DNA from: DATLFP01 sp035540955
GTDB lineage: Bacteria > Actinomycetota > Acidimicrobiia > Acidimicrobiales > CADCSY01
NCBI GenBank assembly: GCA_035540955.1
Contig: DATLFP010000077.1
Coordinates: 1-39,980, forward strand
Length of the DNA: 39,980 bases
Direction: 5' to 3'
Shown here: in pieces, positions 33,305 to 39,980 of the stretch
Layout of the letters: each line of letters starts with the position of its first letter
Numbering within the stretch: the stretch's first letter is position 1
Notes under the pieces: generated by a model
Database searches by the model: none
What the model was told of the DNA's origin: nothing
What the model saw: the letters and a program-made list of their open reading frames with translations, nothing else
Position numbers and translations under genes: made by a program

Positions 33305-34768
33305 TCAGCCGGCTGCGGCGACCCCGGTTCGGTCGTCGGCTGCGGTCTGGTCGGCCCATGCGGCGGCGAGACGTCGGACGCCCGTCTCGAGTCGGTCGGG
33401 TGGGAGGGCGAAGGACAGACGGAGGTGGCGGGGATGGGCGTCATCGACGCTGGCCGCGCTCCCAGGAAGGAAGAGCACACCGTGCTGCGCGGCGACAGGC
33501 GCGAACCCGTCAGCGGTGCCCGACGGCAGCTCCGCCCACAGCGACAGTCCGCCGTCCGGCGAGGTGAACCGCCAGCTGGGAAGCTGCTCGGCGAGAAGGC
33601 TCTCCAGCAGGCGGGCACGCTCGGCGTGGCGGCGGCGGAGGCGTTCGACGATCGCGTCGTGGTCGGCCAGAGCCCGGAGGGCCACTACCTGGGCCAGGGT
33701 GCTGGAGCCGATGTCGGTGGATGCCTTGAGCCGGCCGAGCTGGGCGGCGATCGGCTCGGGCGCCCGGACCCAGCCGACGCGCAGGCCGCCCCACAGCAGC
33801 TTGCTGAGCGAGCCGACGGTCAGGGCCGGAGCGTCGGGCGAAGTGAACGCGGCGACCGGCGGGGGAGCGGTGCCGACGAACACGAGATGGGCGAGGCTGG
33901 CGTCGTCGACGACGACCAGGCCCCCGTCGGCGAGCGCGGCGAGGGCCCGCCGCCGTCCTTCGGGCATCACCGACCCGACCGGGTTGTGGCAGGTCGCCAC
34001 CACGTAGGCGAGGCGTGCCTGCTCGGCAGCGGCGGCAGCGGCGAGGTCGTCGACGCGGACGCCGGCGCCGTCGACATCGACGCCGAGAAGGCGGGCTCCT
34101 GCTCGTGCGTAGGCCTCGAGGGCGCCGGGATAGGTCGGCCGGTCGACGATCACGGTGTCGCCCGGCCGCACCAGCAGCTGCGCGATCAGGGCGATGCCCT
34201 GCTGCGCGCCGGTGGTCACCACGATCTGGTCTGCCACGGTCGGCAAGCCCGTCGCGGTGTGCAGCTCGGCCAGGCGGTGACGCAGCGCCCGCAGACCGGC
34301 GGGCTGGTAGCCGTGCCCGCCGGTAAGCCGTTCGAGCTGGGCCGGGTTGACCGCCAGGGCGTCGGCGCGGAGCTCGGCCGCGTCCGGGAGGATCGACACG
34401 CCCAGGTCCACCACATCCGGCGGTCCTCCGGGGAGCCGGCCCGTCAGGCGGCCGGCGCTGACCACCGTCGCCACATCACCGGTCTCGGCATCGACGGCCG
34501 CGGTGATCCAGGTGCCGCTGCCGTGTCGTCGCTCGACGACATTGCCATCCCGGAGCAGCTCGTAGGCGGCGACCACGGTTCCGCGAGCCACCGACAGGGT
34601 GGCAGCGAGGCGCCGCTCAGCCGGCAGGCACGCCCCCGCTGGCAGGTCCCCCCGATCGATAGCGGCGCCGATGCCGGCGGCGAGACGGCGGTACAGCGGC
34701 CCCTGCGAGGTCGCCCACCCGCCGAGCGCGTGGGCCACCGTGCTGGGGGCGATCTGCCGTCGGGGCAT
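33305..34768 (-). CDS. MocR-type GntR/aminotransferase transcriptional regulator
   Basis: A 487-residue fusion. Residues about 24-88 are a GntR winged helix (LPAERRLAATLSVARGTVV, then YELLRDGNVVERRHGSGTW). Residues about 120-480 are a fold-type I aminotransferase domain with CHNPVGSVMPEGRR, VVVDDASL and the PLP lysine K323 in VGSLSKLLWGGLRVGW. MocR proteins sense PLP or amine ligands and control adjacent genes. The divergent four-gene operon from 34864 and a perfect palindrome between the two genes make that operon the likely target. Converges with the 32888 thioesterase. Confidence 0.92.
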   Translation of the reverse strand: MPRRQIAPSTVAHALGGWATSQGPLYRRLAAGIGAAIDRGDLPAGACLPAERRLAATLSVARGTVVAAYELLRDGNVVERRHGSGTWITAAVDAETGDVATVVSAGRLTGRLPGGPPDVVDLGVSILPDAAELRADALAVNPAQLERLTGGHGYQPAGLRALRHRLAELHTATGLPTVADQIVVTTGAQQGIALIAQLLVRPGDTVIVDRPTYPGALEAYARAGARLLGVDVDGAGVRVDDLAAAAAAEQARLAYVVATCHNPVGSVMPEGRRRALAALADGGLVVVDDASLAHLVFVGTAPPPVAAFTSPDAPALTVGSLSKLLWGGLRVGWVRAPEPIAAQLGRLKASTDIGSSTLAQVVALRALADHDAIVERLRRRHAERARLLESLLAEQLPSWRFTSPDGGLSLWAELPSGTADGFAPVAAQHGVLFLPGSAASVDDAHPRHLRLSFALPPDRLETGVRRLAAAWADQTAADDRTGVAAAG

Positions 34769-34803
34769 GGGCCAATGGAACCACCTTCACCAACCGCGTG
34801 TCC

Positions 34804-34827
34804 GGTCCACTTGTGAAGGAGTGGACC
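34804..34827. promoter_or_regulatory. Palindrome GGTCCACT-N8-AGTGGACC, candidate MocR operator
   Basis: GGTCCACT (34804-34811) and AGTGGACC (34820-34827) are perfect inverted 8-mers. They lie 36 bases upstream of the mocR start and 37 bases upstream of the divergent GTG 34864. AGTGGA-type half sites recall the motif reported for the actinobacterial MocR regulator PdxR. Binding is inferred from position and symmetry. Confidence 0.55.
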
Positions 34828-34863
34828 TGGTCGCGGGCGACGGCGGCGAGGAGGATCGACGTC

Positions 34864-35232
34864 GTGGACCATCCCGCAGCGGAAGCCTTCGCCCAGCGGT
34901 GGGTGGCGGACTGGAACAGCGGTGACCTTGACCGGATCCTCGAGCACTACGACGAGGCCGTCCAGCTCACCTCGGCCACGGCACGCCGGCTAGGTGCCTC
35001 CACGACCGGGACCGTGACGGGCCGAGCGGCACTGGCCGCGTACTTTCGGACCGGCCTCGACCGTGCGCCCGACCTGTCCTTCGATCTGCTGGCCGTGTTC
35101 GCCGGAATCGGCGGCCTCACCGTCGTCTACCGCAACCACGGTCGCCAGCTTTGCGCCGAGACGATGCTCGTCACCGACGGAGTCGTCCACACCGCCCACG
35201 TCCACTACGCGCCCGAAGGCCCACGGCCGTGA
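34864..35232 (+). CDS. SnoaL-like (NTF2-fold) protein
   Basis: A 122-residue protein starting at GTG 34864, nine bases after GAGGAGG (34848-34854). AAEAFAQRWVADWNSGDLDR, cut here to AFAQRWVADWNSGDLDRIL, then HYDEAVQLTS, GRAALAAYFRTGL and the closing strand LVTDGVVHTAHVHY are the SnoaL/DUF4440 cone fold. Such proteins are small enzymes (aldol cyclases, isomerases) or ligand-binding subunits. It is related to the 36095 protein of the same operon. The stop overlaps the next start (GTGA). Confidence 0.82.
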   Translation: MDHPAAEAFAQRWVADWNSGDLDRILEHYDEAVQLTSATARRLGASTTGTVTGRAALAAYFRTGLDRAPDLSFDLLAVFAGIGGLTVVYRNHGRQLCAETMLVTDGVVHTAHVHYAPEGPRP

Positions 35233-36098
35233 GCGACGAGATCGCCGCGCTCGCTCGGCGGCTGTGGAACGTCGTCGAACCTGTCCACGCTGTCGTGTAC
35301 TTCGCAGATGAGGTCCACGCCGCCTACCGCGACATTGGGCTCCGGGGCTTCTGGATGGGCTACTTCGCCGGCCGCGCACATCCGCTCGGTGCCGCACCGC
35401 CCGAGCTGGTGACCGCCACCTTCTTCAACTTCCACCCGGCCATGGTCGAACGAGCCATCCCCGACGCCTGGACCTACTCCAGCCCTCATCGGGTCGGCGC
35501 CGTCCGCCACGCCGCCGTCAACCAGGCCCTCGGCCGACTCCTCGGCGATCTCGCCGATGGTCCGACGATCGCCGCCGCCGCAGGCCTTGCCGCCGCAGCC
35601 GTCGAAGACTGCGACCCGGCCGGACGCGCCCTGTACGGGGCCCACGCCGCGCTGTCGTGGCCCGACGACCCGCTCCTGCGCCTCTGGCACGCCTGCACGC
35701 TGCTTCGAGAGCACCGCGGCGACGGCCACGTCGCCGCCAACCTCGCGCACGGCCTGTCCGGCCTCGACGCCCACGTCCTCGTCGCCGCCGACGGCCCCAT
35801 TGCACGAAGCGACCTTCAACCCAACCGCGGATGGAGCGACGACGACTGGATCGAAGCCGAAGCCGCCCTCACCGAACGGGGTCTCCTCGCCGGAGGACAG
35901 CTCACAGCCCGTGGGCGGCACCTGCGCATCGACGTCGAGGCCACCACCGACCGGCTCGCAGCCGAGCCCGTCCGGCGTCTCGGCGCCGATCGAACCCGAC
36001 AGCTCATCGATCTGCTGCACCCACTCGCTGAGCGCGCCATCAGCGCCGGAGGCATCCCCGTCCCCAATCCCATGGGCGTGCCCTGGCCGCCGCCATGA
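35229..36098 (+). CDS. SCO6745-family (SalK-like) protein
   Basis: A 289-residue protein starting at GTG 35229. It shows the pattern of the actinobacterial SCO6745 family: RRLWNVVEPVHAVVYFADE at the N-terminus, GLRGFWMGYFAGRAHPLG, ATFFNFHPAMVERAIP, and a helix-turn-helix-like C-terminal half with GLSGLDAHVLVAADG and LTERGLLAGGQLTARGR. The biochemical role of the family is not established. It is flanked by two NTF2-fold proteins with start-stop overlaps, so it probably acts with them under MocR control. Confidence 0.85.
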   Translation: MSDEIAALARRLWNVVEPVHAVVYFADEVHAAYRDIGLRGFWMGYFAGRAHPLGAAPPELVTATFFNFHPAMVERAIPDAWTYSSPHRVGAVRHAAVNQALGRLLGDLADGPTIAAAAGLAAAAVEDCDPAGRALYGAHAALSWPDDPLLRLWHACTLLREHRGDGHVAANLAHGLSGLDAHVLVAADGPIARSDLQPNRGWSDDDWIEAEAALTERGLLAGGQLTARGRHLRIDVEATTDRLAAEPVRRLGADRTRQLIDLLHPLAERAISAGGIPVPNPMGVPWPPP

Positions 36099-36508
36099 CC
36101 GCCTCCTTCATCGGCTTCACCCCCGACGAAGCCCTGGCGTTCGCCCAGCGATGGCTTCCGGCTTGGACGGGCGGCAACGCCGACCGACTCACTGCCTTCT
36201 ACGCCCCTGACGCCTTCTACCGAGACCCCCATGCCGCCGCCGGCCTCCGCGGCCGGGCCGCCATCGCCCGCTATTTCCGCGCCCCGCTTAGCGCCAACCC
36301 CCGCTGGGTCTGGACTCAGACCGCGGCCACCCCGCTGGACGGCGGGTTCCTCAACCACTGGCACGCGCGAATCCCCACCGAATATGGGCCGGTCGACTGC
36401 AGCGGCGTCTGCACAGTCCTCTTAGGCGACGACGGGCTCATCACTCGCAACGAGGTCTTCTTCGACCGTCTCCCCCTGCTCGCCGCTACCGCTCCGGGTA
36501 CACGTTGA
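36095..36508 (+). CDS. SnoaL-like (NTF2-fold) protein
   Basis: A 137-residue protein with TPDEALAFAQRWLPAWTGG, FYAPDAFYRDPHAAAGLRG, IARYFRAPLSANPRWVW and LITRNEVFFDRLPLL, the usual SnoaL-like segments. The AFAQRW and ARYFR landmarks match AFAQRW and AAYFR of the 34864 protein, so the operon holds two paralogues. The pocket acidic and aromatic residues (D in APDAFYRDP, W in NHWHARI) look intact. ATGA overlap upstream and TGATG overlap downstream. Confidence 0.85.
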   Translation: MTASFIGFTPDEALAFAQRWLPAWTGGNADRLTAFYAPDAFYRDPHAAAGLRGRAAIARYFRAPLSANPRWVWTQTAATPLDGGFLNHWHARIPTEYGPVDCSGVCTVLLGDDGLITRNEVFFDRLPLLAATAPGTR

Positions 36509-36933
36509 TGCCTCTCCTCGACGTCACCATCCCCGAAGGTGCCCTCACCTCCGAGGCCGAGCACGACCTCCTCCGCAAGCTCATGAACCTGCTCCTCGAA
36601 CACGAAGGCGCCGACCCGACCCGCCCGGCGGTCCAAGCCATGGCCTGGACCTTCCTCCACCGTCCCGCAGTCACACTCGTCGGAGGCATCGTCCCCACCG
36701 AACCCCGCTACCGGATCGGCGTCACCGTCCCGGACGGCATGCTCAGCCAGCGGCGCCGCGACCGCCTCGTCGAGAACCTGACCGCAGCCGTCCTCGACGC
36801 CCAACCGACCGACCGGCCACGCAACCACAATCACGTCTGGGTGGTCATCAACACAGTGCCCGATGGCTCCTGGGGGGCCGGCGGCCAAACCGTCCGACTC
36901 GCCGACATCCAAGCGAGGGCGTCGCAGGACTGA
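36508..36933 (+). CDS. Tautomerase-superfamily protein with Pro1
   Basis: A 141-residue protein starting at ATG 36508 (TGATG overlap), beginning MPLLDVTIPEGAL, so Pro2 becomes the catalytic N-terminal proline after Met removal. The two beta-alpha-beta units begin at PLLDVTIPEG and at YRIGVTVPDGMLSQRRRD; the second unit ends with NHNHVWVVINTVPDGSWGAGG. Length and the internal repeat fit double-unit tautomerases such as cis-CaaD or MSAD rather than the 62-residue 4-oxalocrotonate type. Predicted to ketonise or hydrate a small enol or unsaturated acid. Last gene of the MocR-linked operon. Confidence 0.8.
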   Translation: MPLLDVTIPEGALTSEAEHDLLRKLMNLLLEHEGADPTRPAVQAMAWTFLHRPAVTLVGGIVPTEPRYRIGVTVPDGMLSQRRRDRLVENLTAAVLDAQPTDRPRNHNHVWVVINTVPDGSWGAGGQTVRLADIQARASQD

Positions 36934-37070
36934 CCTGACCGGCGCTCAGTGACGCGTGGTCTATGCCCCGCCCGTAGCCGAACCGGGCCCGCTAGCCGGG
37001 CAGGCGGACCTGCTCGCGAACCGGTGTGTTCTGTGCGGGTGAGCGACGGGCAGGCGACCGGGAGAGCGCG

Positions 37071-37430
37071 ATGCTGATCTCTGCTCGCGGTTGCGCAATC
37101 GTCGGCCTTGTGACGTGGTGGATGACGATGGCGTCGCAGCCTCGGTACAGCTACGACAACGACGACGGCGGCTTCTCGTGGCTCATCATTCCTTCTCGGG
37201 GTGTGCGCCGTGCTGGTGGGACTCATAGCACCCCGTGTCGCTGCGGTCAGCGGCGTGCTGCTCGGGTCCCCCGGGTTCTTGCTGTCCCCCTAGACCCGCG
37301 CTTCGCGGAGACAACGACCGCTTGTGGCTTCTGATCGTCCCGATGATGGGGGTGCTGATGCTCGTGCTCGCCGGCGTTGCCGCTCTCAACGCAGCGTTGC
37401 GGGGATCGGTCATTCGCTTTCGTCGAGCGG
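37071..37430 (+). pseudogene. Small membrane protein gene split by two frameshifts
   Basis: GGAG at 37061-37064 precedes ATG 37071. Three overlapping frames give a coherent hydrophobic protein. Segment 1 is MLISARGCAIVGLVTWWMTM to DDGGFSWLII. Segment 2 (one base later, from about 37189) is FLLGVCAVLVGLIAPRVAAV and LLGSPGFLLSP. Segment 3 (one base later again, from about 37278) is GDNDRLWLLIVPMMGVLML and VLAGVAALNAALRG. Removing one C from the CCCCC run near 37288-37292 joins segments 2 and 3; one base near 37188-37191 joins 1 and 2. About four membrane segments in total. Either a real pseudogene or base-call errors; no family recognised. Confidence 0.5.
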
Positions 37431-37580
37431 ACAGGTCGTCCTCGCTCGTAGTCCCCGGCGCCGTCTTCTGCGCCCAGGAAGTGTGCGCGCGAGCCCCGAC
37501 TCAACATCTGCGCAACAACGCTCATCCGGGTTCAGCATCTCCTCGATTGGGACGAAGCCAGTCGAGACGGCGGAACGACC

Positions 37581-37666
37581 GTTGTCACGAAACGGCACAC
37601 CCGTTGCGAGACGGGGCCGCAAAGCCCACGGGGCCCATCGGGCCGGCCGGGTTACCCAATGACAAC
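37581..37666 (+). promoter_or_regulatory. c-di-GMP-I (GEMM) riboswitch
   Basis: The segment has the GEMM-I core. CGGCACACC (37593-37601) corresponds to GGGCAAACC; a P1b stem CCCGTT/GACGGG (37600-37605/37610-37615) is capped by the GNRA loop GCGA. CGCAAAGCC (37618-37626) is the invariant joiner with the A47 equivalent at 37621. A short GC-rich P2 (GGCCC/GGGCC, 37632-37636/37640-37644, closed by GCC/GGC) follows, then GGGTTACC (37649-37656). A perfect seven-base P1, GTTGTCA (37581-37587) with TGACAAC (37660-37666), closes the aptamer. The G20 equivalent is G (37594), as in c-di-GMP binders, rather than A as in 3',3'-cGAMP sensors. P1 abuts the ribosome binding site of the 37681 gene. Confidence 0.87.
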
Positions 37667-37671
37667 AGGAG
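37667..37671 (+). promoter_or_regulatory. Ribosome binding site directly after the riboswitch
   Basis: AGGAG begins at the base after the 3' strand of P1 and stands nine bases before ATG 37681. It decides the start: ATG 37672 would touch it with no spacing. Because P1 and this site are contiguous, ligand-stabilised P1 could directly change ribosome access. No alternative terminator stem is evident. Confidence 0.7.
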
Positions 37672-37680
37672 ATGACGAAA

Positions 37681-38052
37681 ATGCGAAAGATCAAGATGCT
37701 CTTCGGCGGTGTGGCGTTGGCTGGTGTTCTGGCCGCGGGTGGTTCGGCGTTCACTGCCAGCAACTCGATGCCGGCAAGCGAGGTCACCAAGGGCTACGGC
37801 TCGCAGACCATCACGGGGGTGACCGCGTCCGAGGTGACCTACAACACCAACACTGCTGGCGACACCATCACGTCGGTCGGCCTGGTTCTCACCGGCGACA
37901 CGACCTCCAAGACGATCCAGATCGCCTTCGACGACGCGGCCCCGGCCACTTGCTCAGACGCTGGCACCTACCTGGATCCGAGCACGACCTACAGCTGCAC
38001 GGTGACGCAGGACGTTGGCGACACGACCAAGTTCGCCCTTGTCGCCAACTAG
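37681..38052 (+). CDS. Secreted protein with SipW-dependent-like signal peptide
   Basis: A 123-residue precursor. MRKIKM is the basic n-region, LFGGVALAGVLAAGG the hydrophobic core, and SAFTASNS a possible cleavage region that resembles the GGTFAYFTD-type signal of SipW-dependent TasA/CalY proteins. The mature part is about 95 residues, Thr/Ser/Val-rich and probably all-beta, with two cysteines (C91, C106) that could form a disulphide after export. No known domain is recognised. A c-di-GMP riboswitch lies directly upstream and a signal peptidase gene directly downstream, so it is a likely c-di-GMP-controlled surface or matrix protein and the candidate substrate of that peptidase. Confidence 0.8.
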   Translation: MRKIKMLFGGVALAGVLAAGGSAFTASNSMPASEVTKGYGSQTITGVTASEVTYNTNTAGDTITSVGLVLTGDTTSKTIQIAFDDAAPATCSDAGTYLDPSTTYSCTVTQDVGDTTKFALVAN

Positions 38053-38118
38053 AGCCTTTACCTGATGAGGAACGGCTCGGCAACGAGCCGTCCCTCATGG
38101 TCACGGAACGGAGACGTG

Positions 38119-39072
38119 ATGAGCAAGCACGGCCGGCTGTTGGTCGGAGTGGCCGGGATGGCGACTGTGGCCGTATTCATCCTGCTCGCCATCTCTGGCT
38201 CGCTCGCCTATGTGACCACTCATGGGGCGAGCATGGAACCTCAGTACCACGACGGCGACCTCGTCCTGATTCGACCGTCCAACACCTACAACGTTGGTGA
38301 CGTCGTCGCCTATCGGAGCGATGTGCTCGATGCGTTCGTCATGCATCGCATCGTGGGGCGCGACGGCGACCGCTACCTGTTCAAGGGAGACAACAACTCA
38401 TGGATCGATCCCGACCAGCCCACGCGGGAGAACTTGATCGGCGCCCATTGGCTGCGTGTGCCTCGCGCTGGAGCGGCGGTCGACTGGCTCGGTTCGCACT
38501 GGCCGGTTCCCGTCGCGATGTGCGTTGTGCTGATGTTGGGGGCCGGAACGTCTCACCGGCTGCATCGACGCAAGCTCGGCACTCCGATGCGTAGCGGCCG
38601 CAGCATCCCCGCAGTGGATGCCATCCGCGGCCTGATTGTGCCGGCGACGCTGCTGCCCGCCGCGGTCGCGGCTGCGGTCGCCTTTGCCGCTCTCGGCGCC
38701 GTCGCCTACGCCCGGCCTGCCCAGACTCCTATCGAGGACGAAGTCAGCTACGTGCAAACCGGCAGCTTTGCCTACTCAGCACAGACGCCCGCTGGGCCGG
38801 TCTACGACGGCGACATCGGCACCGGCGACCCCTTGTTTCTCAACCTCGTCGACGCCGCCGATGTGCAGTTCGGCTACGAGTTGGAGTCATCGGCACCGGC
38901 AGCCATGTCCGGGACGATGAGCCTGATTGCCGAGATTGGCGACTCGAGCGGCTGGGTCCGTCGGGTCGCGCTCTCAGGTCCGTCACCCTTCGATGGGTCC
39001 ACCGCCGAGATCCGCGGCCGGCTGGACCTGTCACGCATCCGGGCGTTGATCGACGAGACACCGAAGCACTGA
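38119..39072 (+). CDS. ER/archaeal-type signal peptidase I fused to DUF5305-like region (5' part)
   Basis: Starts at ATG 38119 after GGAG (38110-38113). A membrane segment (about 8-31) precedes the S26B-type active site: S38 in GASMEPQY, H76 in FVMHRIVG where bacterial enzymes have Lys, and D91 in FKGDNN. This is the SipW/ER-type Ser-His-Asp peptidase. Two more membrane segments follow (VAMCVVLMLGAG, and ATLLPAAVAAAVAFAALGAV). An extracytoplasmic region then begins with SYVQTGSFAYSAQTPAGP, resembling DUF5305. The frame ends prematurely at TGA 39070-39072; the rest of the domain continues in another frame (39069-39665). The catalytic part is complete and may still function. Confidence 0.82.
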   Translation: MSKHGRLLVGVAGMATVAVFILLAISGSLAYVTTHGASMEPQYHDGDLVLIRPSNTYNVGDVVAYRSDVLDAFVMHRIVGRDGDRYLFKGDNNSWIDPDQPTRENLIGAHWLRVPRAGAAVDWLGSHWPVPVAMCVVLMLGAGTSHRLHRRKLGTPMRSGRSIPAVDAIRGLIVPATLLPAAVAAAVAFAALGAVAYARPAQTPIEDEVSYVQTGSFAYSAQTPAGPVYDGDIGTGDPLFLNLVDAADVQFGYELESSAPAAMSGTMSLIAEIGDSSGWVRRVALSGPSPFDGSTAEIRGRLDLSRIRALIDETPKH

Positions 39073-39665
39073 CCGGCGTCCATGCCGGCACGTACGCCGT
39101 CACCGTTGCTGCTGAGGTCGCGGTCAGCGGCACCGTCGCGGGCCAGCCAATCGCCGAGACCTTCGCTCCCCGCCTGGAGTTCCAGCTCGACGCGCTTCGA
39201 CTTCGTCCGACGTGGAGCACCGCGGACCCCTCGACTGAGGCGGCCCCGCTTGCGCCGTCCAAGCCCGGGTCGGTGATGAGCCCCGGCACCGCACCAGCTC
39301 AGCTCTCGGCCTTCGGTCGAAACCTCGACGTCGCCGACGCCAGAGCACTGGCGCTTTTCGGTCTCCTGGCTTCCACGGTCGCTCTGGCTGTAGCGCTCGT
39401 GGCGACGAAGCGCCGCCACGGAAACGAGGCCGCTCGCATCGGCGTCCGGCACGGCCACCGGATCGTGTCCGTCGCGGTGGGGAGCGGCGACGCCAACGGG
39501 GCGGTGGTCGATGTGACCACCATGGACGACCTCGCCCGGCTCGCCGAGCAGTACGGATGCCTGATCCTCCACCACGACCACACGGGTACGCACAGCTACA
39601 TGTTCCAGGTCGACCGCACCCTCTACCGCTACCGCATCCCGAAGCTCGCAGCGGCGGCGTCCTGA
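39069..39665 (+). pseudogene. 3' part of the signal peptidase-DUF5305 gene, out of frame
   Basis: In the frame starting CTG 39069 the translation continues the previous protein seamlessly: LTGVHAGTYAVTVAAEVAV, GQPIAETFAPRLEFQLDAL, a Pro/Ser-rich linker, a membrane segment ALALFGLLASTVALAVALV, and a cytoplasmic tail with VVDVTTMDDLARLAEQYGC and RTLYRYRIPK, as in DUF5305 proteins. Dropping one AC from the ACAC at about 39058-39063 restores a single frame reading DETEALTGV. The only in-frame start codons lie deep inside (GTG 39273), without a good ribosome binding site, so this is not an independent gene. Frameshift mutation or sequence error cannot be told apart. Confidence 0.65.
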
Positions 39666-39694
39666 CCGACCCGGCCTCGAGCCGGCAGGTTCTC

Positions 39695-39980
39695 TCAACG
39701 CTTCGGGCGTCGTCTGCCCTTCCTCGGCGGGGTCTGTGGGGTCGTCGGGGGCTGCAACCGCTGGCGATGTATCTGCCACGCGGAGTCGATGACCGCAATG
39801 AGGTCATCGTCACTGAGGTCGTGCAGCGCCGACAGCACTCGAGGGAGGGCCATCTGGGCCTCGTCTGGCGCGGCGGCTACGAAGCCGGCGGCGCGCAGGA
39901 GCGTCCCCCGGTCCAGGCCGAAGACGTCCTCGATGTCGATCACGCGGGCGGGAGGGGGTACCGCTCCTGCCCGCTCCCAG
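39695..39980 (-). CDS. XRE-type regulator, C-terminal part (cut by window edge)
   Basis: The minus-strand frame is open to the right edge. It reads WERAGAVPPPARVIDIEDVF and GLDRGTLLRAAGFVAAAPDE, the end of a Cro/C1-type HTH (the WERG segment) followed by the helix that usually closes the domain. About 45 further residues follow, including LPRVLSALHDLSDDDLIAV and a very basic tail (PPRKGRRRPKR). The N-terminus lies beyond the window; GTG 39943 is not the true start. Convergent with the DUF5305 remnant, 29 bases apart. Confidence 0.65.
   Translation of the reverse strand, partial: WERAGAVPPPARVIDIEDVFGLDRGTLLRAAGFVAAAPDEAQMALPRVLSALHDLSDDDLIAVIDSAWQIHRQRLQPPTTPQTPPRKGRRRPKR

Noticed and set aside
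37581..37666. 3',3'-cGAMP (GEMM-Ib) or c-di-GMP-II riboswitch
   Set aside because: The ligand-selecting position equivalent to 20 is G, not A, and the fold is the GEMM-I two-helix type, not the class II pseudoknot.
37235..37675. 146-residue frame as an independent gene
   Set aside because: Only its middle (about 37278-37430) looks protein-like and continues the frame-shifted membrane protein; the tail runs through the riboswitch.
39050..39080. Programmed ribosomal frameshift in the signal peptidase gene
   Set aside because: No X-XXY-YYZ slippery site or following pseudoknot is visible; a dinucleotide indel explains the shift more simply.
1..39980. CRISPR array or prophage
   Set aside because: No regularly spaced repeats, no cas, integrase, portal or tail genes.

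Overview
The window is high-GC, densely coding DNA with many GTG starts and ATGA/GTGA start-stop overlaps. Family content (luciferase-like oxidoreductases, DUF35/lipid-transfer pairs, an SCO6745-family protein, a MocR regulator) points to an Actinomycetota chromosome. I cannot place it lower with confidence; Acidimicrobiia is one possibility. The two edges cut through XRE-type helix-turn-helix regulators. No tRNA, rRNA, CRISPR array, prophage or complete insertion sequence was seen.

Region 1 (about 280-25430) is one large catabolic divergon around a TetR-type regulator. To the left, tetR leads a tightly packed minus-strand operon: luciferase-like oxidoreductase, fused LivH-LivM permease, LivG, LivF, a second luciferase-like oxidoreductase and an SDR. 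To the right, starting at 7436, an 18 kb plus-strand operon of 17 genes encodes two paralogous cyclase-family hydrolases, the lipoprotein that would feed the ABC importer, two DUF35/thiolase-like pairs, an epimerase-like protein, two more luciferase-like enzymes, a class III CoA transferase, an acyl-CoA synthetase, two serine hydrolases, an acyl-CoA dehydrogenase, a small-molecule kinase and an SDR. It ends at a tandem hairpin (25451-25504). Together these could import, activate, ring-open and shorten a cyclic or branched carboxylic acid; the substrate is unknown. Several enzymes have altered catalytic residues.

Region 2 (25512-31200) is a mixture: a TesB-like thioesterase, a DnaQ-TerB-BRCT nuclease, a small XRE regulator, hypothetical proteins, a decayed IS256-family transposase end that truncates one of them, a methyltransferase and a monooxygenase-fold protein. 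Region 3 (31258-36933) holds a three-gene operon (transglutaminase-like, nitronate monooxygenase, hotdog thioesterase) and a MocR-type regulator divergent from a four-gene operon (SnoaL-like, SCO6745-like, SnoaL-like, tautomerase), with a perfect palindrome between them.

Region 4 (37071-39665) is the most striking. A c-di-GMP-I (GEMM) riboswitch, recognisable by its conserved core, a GNRA-capped P1b and a perfect closing P1 helix, sits directly on the ribosome binding site of a short secreted protein with a SipW-dependent-looking signal peptide. The next gene is an ER/archaeal-type (Ser-His-Asp) signal peptidase fused to a DUF5305-like ectodomain. The fusion is split by a frameshift, and a small membrane protein gene upstream is split by two. 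I read this as a c-di-GMP-controlled, SipW/TasA-like surface or matrix protein module.
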